Source: Epiperipatus broadwayi
Lineage: Eukaryota; Onychophora; Udeonychophora; Euonychophora; Peripatidae
DNA length: 64,000 nucleotides
Direction of reading: 5' to 3'
Assembly (NCBI GenBank): GCA_028023455.1
Contig: JAQFVV010012510.1
Coordinates: forward strand, 2,585,420-2,649,419
Position numbers and translations under genes: made by a program. Every line of letters starts with the position of its first letter. The first letter of the stretch is position 1. The notes under the pieces are model-generated. The model saw only the letters and a list, made by a program, of their open reading frames with translations, searched no databases and was not told where the DNA came from. This document shows positions 50,561 to 61,572 of the stretch, piece by piece.

Positions 50561-52690
50561 ACAACCATGAAAACATTAAGCATAATATTATTAATCTTTA
50601 TGGGAAGAAAATGTTTTATCGTTTAAGAACTTTAAAAAACCTTGCATGAAGAAAGAAAAGTTGTGCGATCTTACATTTCTAATTCGTTGTAGAGATAATG
50701 AAGTAGTTCCAAAATGCTGCAGATTAAAGTGTCATTCCAACGCTTTTAAAATAAAAAACATTCTACAGGTGAATGAGTAGAAAAATTTTGATTTCTTTTA
50801 TTGAAGATATTAGGAGGAAGTTAAACTATATTGAAGGTTGTGATGTCTTAAAAAATATGAAACCACCAAAAAATAATTTATCTAAAGAAGGATTTATTGC
50901 ACTTTAAAATTTTAAAAAAGATGATTTTATTGTTGTTATTCCAGAAGATAAAGAGTTGTACTTAATCGTTTAGATTTATTAAATGATGGAACTTATAAAA
51001 AGATTATTAGAGATCCTCTGACATATTTAGAGAAAAAGACAAAATCACTAATCAAACGTTCTAGTATAAATGAAGAAATTAGAATTTCCCCAAGAAAAGG
51101 TTCTTCATTATATTCTAAATTTTATGGTTTGCTTAAAATTCATAAACTGAAATACCATTATGACCTATTGTGTGTGCTATAGGTTCTCCCACACGTGCTT
51201 TGGCTCGAATTAAAAATTCCAAGTCATTTTATTTCTATAATTGAAAACTTAAAACTGACTGGAACCGATTTATTGGTTCCTTTTGATGTTTCTTCTATGT
51301 TTACTAATATTCCTGTTGAAGAAGCATTAAGTATAAATAGTACAATACAATGATTTACCTGATTTTATTATTCCATTAGCAAAGCAATGCCTTGAAAATA
51401 CATTTTTTGTTTATAATTCTCAAAAGTTTAAACAAATTAAAGGACTTTCTATGGTATCTCCTCTGTCACCTGTAATTGCTGATCTTTTCATGGATAATTT
51501 TGAAAGTCAAGTATTATGTGCAGCTACTAAAAACGTATTTGGTTTAGATATGTGGGTGATACATTTGTCATATGGCCTCATGGCATTAATGCCTTAAATT
51601 CTTTTCTTGTTTTTATAAATAATTGGCATCCAAATATTAAATTTACTATGGAAGTGGAAAATAACATCGCTTTCTTTTCTAAATGTTTTAATTGCAAGAA
51701 AATGTAATGAAACATTATCAATATCAGTTTATAGAAAATTTTTTATCACAATATATCATATTGTATTTTGTATCTTAATTTTAATTCTCATCATCATCCT
51801 GCACAAATTTTTTCTGTAGCAAAAAATTTTTTGACTAGAGCTTATAATTTATCTAATAAAGAACATTTTACTCAAGAAATAGAACTTACAAAAAATATTC
51901 GTCTTTCTAATAATTATAATAAAAATATATGTATGGCTTTACATGACATTAATACCAAAAAAAAGGGATAGGATTGAAAATTCCTCTTTTAACAATTTTA
52001 CCTTATATTAAAGGGGTTATGGATAAAATAAATAGAAGACTATCTTGTTTTAATATAAAGACTATTTTTTCTACTGGCAAAAAAATTGGTGATTTTTATA
52101 TAAACCTAAAAACAATATTTTCGGAACACCAAGGAGTTTATGAAATTCCATGTTTTCAGTGCTCAAGAAGCTATGTGGCTCAGTCTAATAGATGAATAAA
52201 TATCAGAATTAAAGAACATAGAAATGCTTTTAATCAAAAAATTAGCATATCAGTTTTTATTTCCCACTTTTTTTAGAAATTGGTCACAAACCTGATTTTG
52301 ACAAAGCAAAAAAAAAATTGCTAATTTGGAAAGATATAATTTAAGAACCATGAGAGACTCAATTGAAATATTTAAGAGACCTACTGGTTTAAATAAGGCT
52401 GATGAAGCACAATGTATTTCAGCTATGTGAAAACCTCTCATTTTATATAATATTAACTTAAAATTAATAGGTAAAAAACTGAGGGAAATAAACATTTTGA
52501 GAAGCCTCATATTGTGAATGTTGAACTACTTCAAGTTAAATCTCATTTCTCATCTCACACTGAGTCACGTTATTGTTTGAGATCTAATGATTTTTCTTTC
52601 AAAAGTTAATCTTGATGATGGCGGTTGCTAATACATTGAAATATCGGATTGTAATGCAAAATAATACATGGTTTATTTCCAAAAAACAAT
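50560..52690 (+). pseudogene. Penelope-like retroelement ORF (RT plus GIY-YIG), decayed
   Basis: In broken frames: an N-terminal region (LIRCRDNEVVPKCCRLKCHS; LSKEGFIAL; DDFIVVIPEDK), RT motifs (NDGTYKKIIRDPLTYLEK; FYGLLKIHK; motif A PFDVSSMFTNIPVEEALS at about 51288; motif C as YVGDTFVIWPHG at about 51549, where YVDD is expected; NIKFTMEVENNIAFF), a connector (YNLSNKEHFTQEIELTKNIR) and the nuclease GVYEIPCFQC...YVAQSNR then INIRIKEHRNAF. It mediates target-primed reverse transcription in living PLEs. Here the catalytic Asp is Gly and there are many stops and frameshifts. Confidence 0.88.
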
Positions 52691-54186
52691 TTATCTACAT
52701 CATACAACCATGAACATTAAATAATATATATATATATGTGCTAGTAAGGAAATGTAAATAGATTGTATTATATGTTTTGAAATCAAATAATATTACATCA
52801 TATAGACTGAAACTGATCACCATGGAGATGACCTCAATGTCAAATCTAGTTGCTAGGAAACAGTATGAAAATAAAGTCATGTTTCTATTATATTTTGTAT
52901 GAATTACTTTATTGTTAATAAACTGCAGCAATAAGCAGCTACATTGATTTCAACAGGAAATGAGAATGTTAAAGCACTTAATAATGGAAACCAGTAAGAC
53001 TCAAAAAGGAAAATCAAATTTATAAATCATTCTTTGTTGGGGCAATGCAATGATCTTAACAACTTAATGTCAAGTAAATAAAATTTTTGAATGCAGAAAA
53101 ATAAATATTTCTTGTTAATTAAAGATGGTGATCTCAGATTGTGTCAAAATTAAAATAATAGTTTATCAAGTGATAATGAAAGTTATTTTTGAACTGATTA
53201 TAAAGAACTTGGATAATGTCTTTTTAAATGCAGATGGATCAGAGAACATAAACATTGCCAGTATTCCAAAAGCAATGACGGAGTAAATTGTCTCACCAGG
53301 AAAGAATGTTTTCCATGTTAAGTTGCAATTTATGAAACCTAAATCTTTATAAGATATTACGTAATGCATATGAGATAAAATAACTGTTGTAGAGTTTGAT
53401 CTCTATCTTCCCTAGCATCACTGTAAAGCTTCCGTTATTCACTTCAATAAGCTCACAGCAAAATTCCTATTGTTCAACTTAATGTATGTGCAAGAAAATC
53501 AAGGGATTGATCAACTAAGGATCAGTTCACCTGCGTTCCAAATGGTGTGAGGAGATATTATTACATGAATAATACTTTTTCAAGCAAAAGTGATATCATA
53601 AACTGAGCTGCATCATTAATGAATTCCACGCCAAAAGTCTGAACTGTTGTCAAGATGATTTGATGAACTTTAATTCATCCATGAATCATATTATATGATT
53701 GTTATTGTAATTCTTTTTATCTTCTTTTTCTTTTGAAATCATTTTATTTTCATACTCAGAAGTGCGAACTTTATAGTTCAAGCATCAGGAAATTCTATTA
53801 TTGATGTTGATAGGAAAGCAAAAGGGGTATGGTTAAATTTAGTGATTTCTTTTCATTATTACTGGAAATAAACTTTAAGCCCACCCTTTCTGTTTTGGTG
53901 ACTTGAAATCCAGTTGTTCTCATTAATGGGAGTAGGAAATTTTCATTTTAGATTAAGTTATAAACATTTGACACAAGACAGAATTCAAATTATTATTTTC
54001 CTTGTTAATTAACAATTTTTATATGTTATTCTTTACATGGTCACTATCTCTTATACTAGCACATAATTGTTATTAAACAAGGCAAAACTCTCCATACAGG
54101 AGTGTCACCCTGTGCCAACCAGAGTAATCAATGGATGCCAGAAGGCTTGTGCATAAAATCCCTATCTAGTGCCTACTCATCCAATA

Positions 54187-54228
54187 TCCCCAGACTAGTT
54201 TCTGGCTTGTGGTCTTCATCAATGAGAA
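54187..54228 (-). ncRNA. Hammerhead motif, left arm, mutated
   Basis: Minus strand: UUCUCA, core UUGAUGA (first core C lost), stem II with GAC facing GCC (weak), GAAA, CUAG, UC, UGGGGA. The C3 change normally abolishes cleavage. Confidence 0.55.
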
Positions 54229-54577
54229 GCCTTGGATCTGAGAGCACTGCACATAGATCTTAGGATCTAATGCATCCCTCCAGCATCCACCTTTCATCTC
54301 TACATAATTACAAAACTATGAGAATGAAATTCAAAACACAATAACATTTTCAGTCTAAGCTCAATAGCTTTTATAGTCAAATGGGTCTGAACCAAAATGT
54401 ATGGGTGCTGAACTGAGTTCAGACCCATATGACTATATAACCTATTGAGCTTAGATTGAAAATATCGTGTTTTCAATTTCATTCTCACAGTTTTGTTGTT
54501 AAGTAGAAATAAAAGGTGGCTGCTGGAGGGTTGCATTAGATCCTAAGATCTAGGTACAGTGCTCTCAGATCCAAGGC

Positions 54578-54619
54578 TCCTCACTGATGAAGGCCACAAG
54601 CCAGAAACTAGTCTGGGGA
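54578..54619 (+). ncRNA. Type I hammerhead ribozyme candidate, family 2, right arm
   Basis: In order: stem I 5' UCCUCA (54578-54583), core CUGAUGA (54584-54590), stem II GGC...GCC with A on each side (54591-54603), GAAA (54604-54607), self-complementary stem III CUAG (54608-54611), triplet GUC with predicted cleavage after 54613, and stem I 3' UGGGGA, which pairs with UCCUCA over all 6 bp (one G-U). Core and cleavage triplet are canonical; only stems II and III are minimal. Confidence 0.7.
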
Positions 54620-55328
54620 TATTGGATGAGTAGGCACTAGATAGGGATTTTATACACAAGACTTCTGGCATCCATTGATTACTCTGGTTGGCACAGGGTG
54701 GCACTACTGTATGTTTATTCTTGTGTGAATGACTACTGGGATACCTAATCAAGTGATATATATTCAACCAAGGGTAACAAATGATATTACTAAAATATAT
54801 AAAGTAGATATGCAATTTAAATAGTATTGCATGTGTTTTGTCATATTGATATGTTTTCTTCACTTATTTTCAATGATATTGTAAAGAATTGGAGTCATCG
54901 GGGGATTCTACCACTGAAAAAGGGGATGGTAACCATAAGATTATTTTATCTGATGGTGTGGTAGAAGACCATTCTTGGCACATGCAAGTTATTTTCTATT
55001 ATTGTTGCTGAAATGTGTGTCATTTTTTTAGTTGATGCATCAATTTAACTTTGCATTTAACAATCAAATAGTAATCTTAATACACACAAACACACATATT
55101 TCTCTCTTACATAATGGTTCTATGATTAATTGACTATCAATAATGCTAGTTGTAACCTATATAAAGATGCAGAAATTGTTACATGTATGTGTTCATTGCT
55201 GTTAAAAAAGTTGAAGGCAAATTCTCCCTAGGTTTGAACACTGGGGCAAAAAATCAAGGAAAGGGGTGTAAGATGGAGGAACTAATCTAAATTTCATCTA
55301 TAATTAATAAACAGGTTTAAATCTAGTC

Positions 55329-55985
55329 TTTAGGTTCTTTATTACATCATCTCCAGCATCCTACCCAAAGACCATAGGTGTGACCTTAGTCAGACATGAC
55401 CCCAAAGGTTACCGGAACATTACATATGGTGCACAACATATTGGGCATGAAAGTACAACTCACCCATATTTTAGTTTCAAGGTAGATTCAGCCATTAGAC
55501 TAGTGTTCAAAAATAGAAAATTGTTTTTGTGTTTCTTATAAACTCATACCTTATTTTATATTTTTGTAAAAGTAAACCCTAATGAACCTATACCCTTAAC
55601 AAACAACTAGCACTTCCATTAACAAAGACATAATCTTGAGCCAATTCTAAATAAATAGGTTTCCAGAAAATCATGTACTAAATGTTGATTGCAAGTTTAA
55701 AACATAGTGAATGGTGTGATGAACAGGAACTGATAATAAATAAATTAATTAAAAATAAATGAAAATTAAAACTGTGGAGTCAGGTATATAAACAGGATAT
55801 AGGTTAAAAGTAGATTTATAAGGGGGAAGTAAATTTTTCTTCTTATAAGTTAATGTAAGCACAAAACAGTAGACATGGTGTGATACACTGCAGCATGTGT
55901 TAATTTCTAGTCTGATAAATATATTTATACCTAGTGTCCACAAAAACATTTAATGATAACCAGAAGTGGTAAACAATTAACTAAT
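55329..55985. other. Unassigned stretch before gypsy gag
   Basis: This may include the 5' LTR or leader of the gypsy element that follows, but no LTR start or primer-binding site could be identified. No gene seen. Confidence 0.35.
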
Positions 55986-58900
55986 ATGGAGTCGACACAG
56001 GAGTATCAAAAACTATTATTGACAGTGAGATGTTGGATGATACTACCAATAATCAGCAAGGATCTACACTGATAGAGATACCTGTGGTGTCTATAATGGA
56101 AAATAAGCAACCACCACAAATAAAGGAAGAGAGCCAGGTAGCTCCTCAAACTTGAGAGGCTCCTGTCATGGAAATCAGTCAAACACCATGAGTAGAGGTA
56201 GCACTGGCAACAGGAAATGGGATGGCCATGGTACAATATGTAGGCTAAGATGAGTAGTATGGAAGCAAGAAGGGACAGAAATATACAGGATGAAAAAGAA
56301 GAAATTAACTAATATAAAGATCACTATGGCAACCAAAGAATAAATAGCAAAATGAAATAGTAATATGAATCAGCTGAAGGAAGATACAAATGGCATGGAG
56401 ATAAGAGTGAATGACAAAATAAAAGAAAGCATGAACTGTCTGAAAAAAAAATTGAAAGGGGATATATGCAGGATGGAGGGGAAATTGGAAACAAGGATCA
56501 ATGATGCAAAATTAAATTGTCTGAGGATATGGAACAACTGTCTCTGGAATTGAAGAACATCCAGAAAAATAATGCTGAATTGGAATAACAAATGGAAGCA
56601 ATGAAGAAGGAGAGAAATATTTAGTGTCAGAAACAATTCACATATTTTAAGGACAATATCACCAACCAGCTAGTCAATAAATGCAAAGTCAAGAAAATTT
56701 CAAGAAAGAAATATATGAAAGTGAAAGGAGGCACCAAGATGAGGTTCAGAAAGAACTACAACTCATACATATGGAGTTGGAACATAATTCTGCCAGAAAA
56801 AATATGGAGATAGGAACCTTAGATCAAAACTAAAATGCTTAGATGAAACCATTACCTGTAGGTTTGGAATCAGTGACTTCCAATTACACTAGTTGTTGGA
56901 ATATAACAAACCAAGATTATCCTGAGAACCCAGAGCAGTAGGGAAAAGGTGACTAACAGACATGCAAATATTTATACCCCCAATAAGCTCGACAGAGATG
57001 GAATGCAAAAGAGATGATGTTGAAACAATTGCCACAGCATTGAACAATAAAGAAGGTGAAGAAACCACACCAAAAGAGAGGAAATATTGCCTGACAAACC
57101 TTATCATTGGCATGACTGGTGCATTACTTATGGTCAATATTGTTTGTATATTTGGAGTAATGCTGTGATTTTGGAGCTATCCAATAATATTTCTGGCTGC
57201 TTTCAGTTTATTATAAACAGAAAATTTATTATGATGTACCCTGGAAGTAGCTCAAAGGATGCCTCAGATGATTTAGAAGGTCATGAATGATTTATCAAAA
57301 AATTACAGAGTACATGTAACCAAGTTAAATGTGGTACTCCCAGTCAACCTATTCTATTATAACTTAGTTCAACATGTTTAGCCATCAGAAATTGATTTTT
57401 TTACACGTTATTGTTCACAGCTCACAAGCTGTTATCTTAAAAGATTTACCTGACTTCATTTTTTGATCCTTTGCTGACACACTGATTAAGTTTGAACCTT
57501 TTGCTACTTGAATGTCACAGTTTTCCAAAGGTGTAATAAAAGTCATTCAATCGACCCTAATCTAGGAAGGGTGATACCAAGTACATGTTGAAGCAATTCA
57601 GGCATTCACATATCACCACTCATATCCACCACAGAAACAAATAAGAGGTACAATGAAGAAACCCAGAGTGACATGAGCAGCCAGTACTTAGAGCCTAAAA
57701 TTTACTTTCAACCCATGATTTATGATCATAATGACCACATTTAGAGCAAAGTATCCTTAGCTCAAAGGATTATCTCAGGAGAAAGTTTCCAAGTCATAAG
57801 AGCCATTTTGAGGACACTGGGAATCAATAAACTCAATCATCTTAGATGTTCATTATGGCAATTAGAATCTCACCATTATAGAATGGCAATTAGAATCTCA
57901 CCATTATAGAATGAGAAAGGAGATGACCATGTTGTGGTCCATGAAACCAAAGTTTCTTATTCCACAAGTTAATACTTATGAAGGTCCATTCACCTTTATT
58001 AGACAAATAAATGATAGCACTTAAAAGGAAAGGCAAATAATACAGGAAGGACTTCTAAGATTGCAACTAAGGCAACATGAAAAATGGACCATTCACAATG
58101 GATGAATTCCCAAATGATGTTTTGAAAAAAGGGGATAAAACAAATAGGTATATATACACATAGAAAATGGCTTAAGATAAAATAAGATGACATGAAATGA
58201 CAGATAGATGTGCACTTTCACTCACTATTGATGTATGATTTATTGGCCATTCAACCAAAGATGAGGATAGTCAAGCCAAGTAGCATAAAGTGCAATAGCA
58301 AAAGCAATAAAAAAACTGAAAAGCATACCTACTCAATTGACTACTAGGGCTAATCAAAGGAACAACAATAAGACTATAAATTTCACACACTTTCATAATT
58401 GGAGACAAAGTCTTAATAAAAACTCTTCATGTCAGTAAATTGACTGATAACATGTATAGCATGTTCTACCACTTTGTATGAAGGACCTTATACTATAGTA
58501 AAGCACTCAGGTCCCAATGCATTTTGGCTGGATATGAAAGGAGAAATCAGAGGAATAAATAATGTCCAAATTATGAAGCCATATTGTGGATAATCTTAAT
58601 AAATGTAGGTTTGTCATATTCAATTGCTATACAAGCAAAAAAAGAGAATATACCTTCAGTGGATTAGGGTTATGAACTATGATGAGAGTATAATCTGATA
58701 GATGCTAGAGCAGATATCAGGATATTTTAGAGTAACTTGAAGAATCAGTCCATACCAAGTGATTGATGTTCTAATCGCATGTTAGTCCTCAAGAGAAATC
58801 TAGTAAAACTCAATAGGAGCAGGATAAAAGTTGACAAGTAAAATTATGTTCCAGCTGTAATAGAAACACATTTACACTAGTGTGTTCAAAATATTAAGGC

Positions 58901-59134
58901 ATCAGTAGTAAAAAAGGGGAAATCCTAAGTTTGAACCTCACCTTCAAACAATGTTTCATGTAAATAAACTAGAAAGCAATTTACGTAGTTGAGAAATTAC
59001 AAGGTAGTAGAGATGGGCTTTACCACCCTTCTTATATAAAAGGTGAGGGAAACAACAAACTTCAAATGCAATATAGGGAACATTAAGTGGTAAATTTTTT
59101 TATTAGAAATTAAAATTTTAATCCTATATGAAAG
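55986..59134 (+). pseudogene. Decayed Ty3/gypsy element, gag to integrase C-terminus
   Basis: The gag-like part begins MESTQEYQK (55986) and, after a frameshift, continues acidic (DSEMLDDTTNNQQGSTLIEI), then a charged coiled-coil-like stretch (56365-56553, MNQLKEDTNGMEIRVND). The middle is too decayed to show protease or RT clearly. The end is clear: GDKVLIKTLHVSKL (about 58400) and EGPYTIVKHSGPNAFWLDMK with INNVQIMKPYC (about 58485-58598), the gypsy integrase C-terminal GPY domain. A purine tract (GAAAGGGG) just before 59135 fits a polypurine tract. Many stops; dead copy. Confidence 0.65.
57856..57911. repeat. 28-bp tandem duplication in gypsy relic
   Basis: TGGCAATTAGAATCTCACCA with the following TTATAGAA occurs twice in direct succession. 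Confidence 0.85.
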
Positions 59135-59760
59135 GGGTGTTGTAAGGGTAGCTTACAACTCAAATGTACCCACAAAAATTAGCTCATGTTTCAACTTCAC
59201 TTAGATGTTACTTCACAGTCTTTAGTATATATTGTACCAGACAAAAGATCTTTGATTCGCATATACTGACCATGAGGGCGCCACTAGTCCAAAAATCAGA
59301 ACTAGACATTTATTTTAAGAATGGACAGGATATGCAAACCAAAATGTGCCAGACTAAACTCAGGGAGAAACAAGATATCTTAAATATTGTTTAGACAATT
59401 GAGAAATCAAAGCAAAAAGACAAACATCAGCCAAATTAAGTTTAAACAAATTTTAAACCTTTATTTAAGAGAAAATAACTTGTAAGACAAAGTTTACATG
59501 GAAATCACTAGGGTTATCTTAGATGTGTACCAGAAAGATGAAAAACACAATTCTCTGGCAAACTTACCGACTCGCTAATAATGAATTCTACAGGGAGGAA
59601 GCAATTTCATTCAGAAGAAGATTCACCAAAACATTGGTTTTCACTTTCAGATACTTAAACAATACATTCTTGAACAAAATCAATGAAACCCGCACTGGCA
59701 AGCTTTCCGAGGTCCAAAAAAGGTGTTCGACCACGAATGTCATCTGTCGGTAGAGGCTGC
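59135..59760 (+). repeat. Probable gypsy 3' LTR (limits uncertain)
   Basis: Starts TGTTGTAAGGGTAGCTTACA directly after a purine tract. The first 80 bp resemble 48975-49025. A matching 5' LTR was not found, so the end coordinate is a guess. The short open frames at 59164 and 59523 have no recognised motif. Confidence 0.4.
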
Positions 59761-61365
59761 ACCTATTATTACTTTTAAAATAAAGATGATTGATTCACCT
59801 CAAGAAAAACTGAAAAATATGATTGAAAATGAAAGGAAAACAAACAATTAAGACTGGCAAATCCCCAACCAAACGATTGGCGAAAACTAATCTACAAATT
59901 GAAGGTCTCAATAGGAGACAAGTAAATCATTAGAAAATCAGTTATGTCTGCTCCAGCATTTAAAGAAAATGAATTACCAATAATTATAATTAAAAAATAA
60001 ATTTATGACACAAAGATTCTGAGTACACGCTCTGATAAATTTTAAGCTATACAAGTAAATACTATCAGAGAGTGCACATGAGTATGAAAATATGAAAGCT
60101 ATAAATACTTTAGGAGCAAAGTCTTTCTCACCTGTAATTTACAAAAGGGATAAATATTATCTTCCTGCTGGCAACTTATAAAATTACAAAGCAAAAACAA
60201 TTATAATTTCCACTTTCAGAAATATAAGAAATGAAGACTATGAAAATAAAGTCGCCAGCTAAAAGATTTGGTGGTTTGCAAAAGTGCAAACACAGTATTT
60301 AAAATTAATTCAGGGCTACTAAAATAATTACTGGTAAGCATTCAAAATATACCTGACTGCTAAAGCATTTAGTCAAAGTTAGGCATAAAAAATAGAAAAC
60401 TCACTCGTCACTCTCCAATAAACAAAATTGAAAGCAAACTTTGAATCTTAAAACTAAGATTCCAAGACACACGGCAAAATATAAGAAATCACAACAAATA
60501 TTACATATGAGGTTAAATATTACTTATGAATACATATTTATAATTAGATTGAGTGGAGATTTAATGAAAAGAAATTTAACCTGGAAAGAATAAAAGAAAA
60601 TTTCATCTTACGATAAAGCACAGACTGCATAGAGTGTGCACATTTATCTTTAGTCCATTTTCAGGTCCTTTGACAGTGGCAAGGCAGTGTTTATTTTAGA
60701 GGCTCATGGCTTGACTGAAGGAGAGCTGGCAGGCATGGGTCTGTCCTTTGTTTAAATTAGCAAGACATCCTGATGATGGCAAAACTCATAGCGGTAGATT
60801 TTGACATCTTGCACAGTAATGAAGTCTCAATAATTGTAAGTTTTTAGCAGGAATTGAATTCCGAACTGCTACCCAAAGCGGTAACTCTCTCAGCAGGTGA
60901 TAATTCAAGTGTCCTCTGCAATACTGAATCTCCTCCCTTCTAAAATTGGTGGGCTATCCTTGCCTCACTACATTTCCCATGAAAAACTTTCCTTAGTGTC
61001 TAATTCTATATCTCAGGCAGGGCAAATATTAATTTCCCACTCAATCTAATTTAAGAATTCCAACCAGGGATTATTGAAACAAAAACGACAACACAATTAA
61101 ATCTCCACTTTTTAGAATTAACTTTAAAAATGATTAAAATAATAGCAACAGGAATATATAATTAGCAAGCTTGCCTGTTTTTAATCAAATTGATTAAAAC
61201 AGGTGGTGAAAGTAAACTATTTTAAAATCAATTTTATAAACATGAAAATGATCTATTTTAAATATTGTATGTGTTTTAAATAATAATAAAAATTTTAACA
61301 TTAGTAATAAAACCATTGAATCAGAAATCAATCTGGTTCAATATATAACACTTATACTCATTTAA
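59761..61365. other. Unassigned stretch
   Basis: No gene seen. 60650-61020 is less A+T-rich than its surroundings and includes a segment resembling an antisense tRNA-like B-box region (GAATTGAATTCCGAACTGCT), possibly another SINE, but I cannot establish ends or copies. Confidence 0.3.
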
Positions 61366-61399
61366 TAACATTCCAAGAAAGAAAATTCATTATAGATCA

Positions 61400-61433
<34 letters not shown>

Positions 61434-61436
61434 TGA

Positions 61437-61487
<51 letters not shown>

Positions 61488-61525
61488 TGATCTATAATGA
61501 ATTTCCTTTCTTGGAATGTTATTAA
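61366..61525. repeat. 160-bp palindrome around (AT)n
   Basis: AACATTCCAAGAAAG plus TTCATTATAGATCAG at the left is mirrored by CTGATCTATAATGAA plus CTTTCTTGGAATGTT at the right. Two (AT)n runs (61400-61430 and 61439-61485) separated by ACTGATC lie between. A strong cruciform candidate directly before the second 2-kb unit. Confidence 0.9.
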
Positions 61526-61572
61526 TATATATATAATCAATTATTAGACAGGAATAGTTTATGTATATATAT

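Larger units (their letters stand above)
54034..54709. mobile_element. Family 2 giant foldback element with two hammerhead motifs
   Basis: An almost complete palindrome: arms of about 300 bp (54096-54391 and 54420-54711) around a short loop near 54395-54415 (CCAAAATGTATGGGTGCTGA). It is an inverted dimer of the family 2 unit plus extra sequence. A duplicated target of 12-13 bp flanks it (TATGTTATTCTT at 54022-54033; TATGTTTATTCTT at 54710-54722), and the empty site TATGTTCATTCTT is preserved in the other 2-kb copy at 62866-62878, fixing the insertion limits. Confidence 0.85.
52739..55328. repeat. 2-kb dispersed unit, copy 1 (contains an insertion)
   Basis: Aligns with 61573-63590 over its whole length: GCTAGTAAGGAAATG, GAGATGACCTCAA, CCTTGTTAATTAACAA, GAAAAAGGGGA, TCTGATGGTGTGG, TAATGCTAGTTGTAACCTAT. 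Interrupted only by the 676-bp foldback at 54034-54709. No coding frame is shared. It starts beside an (AT)n run at the PLE end. Identity unknown. Confidence 0.85.
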
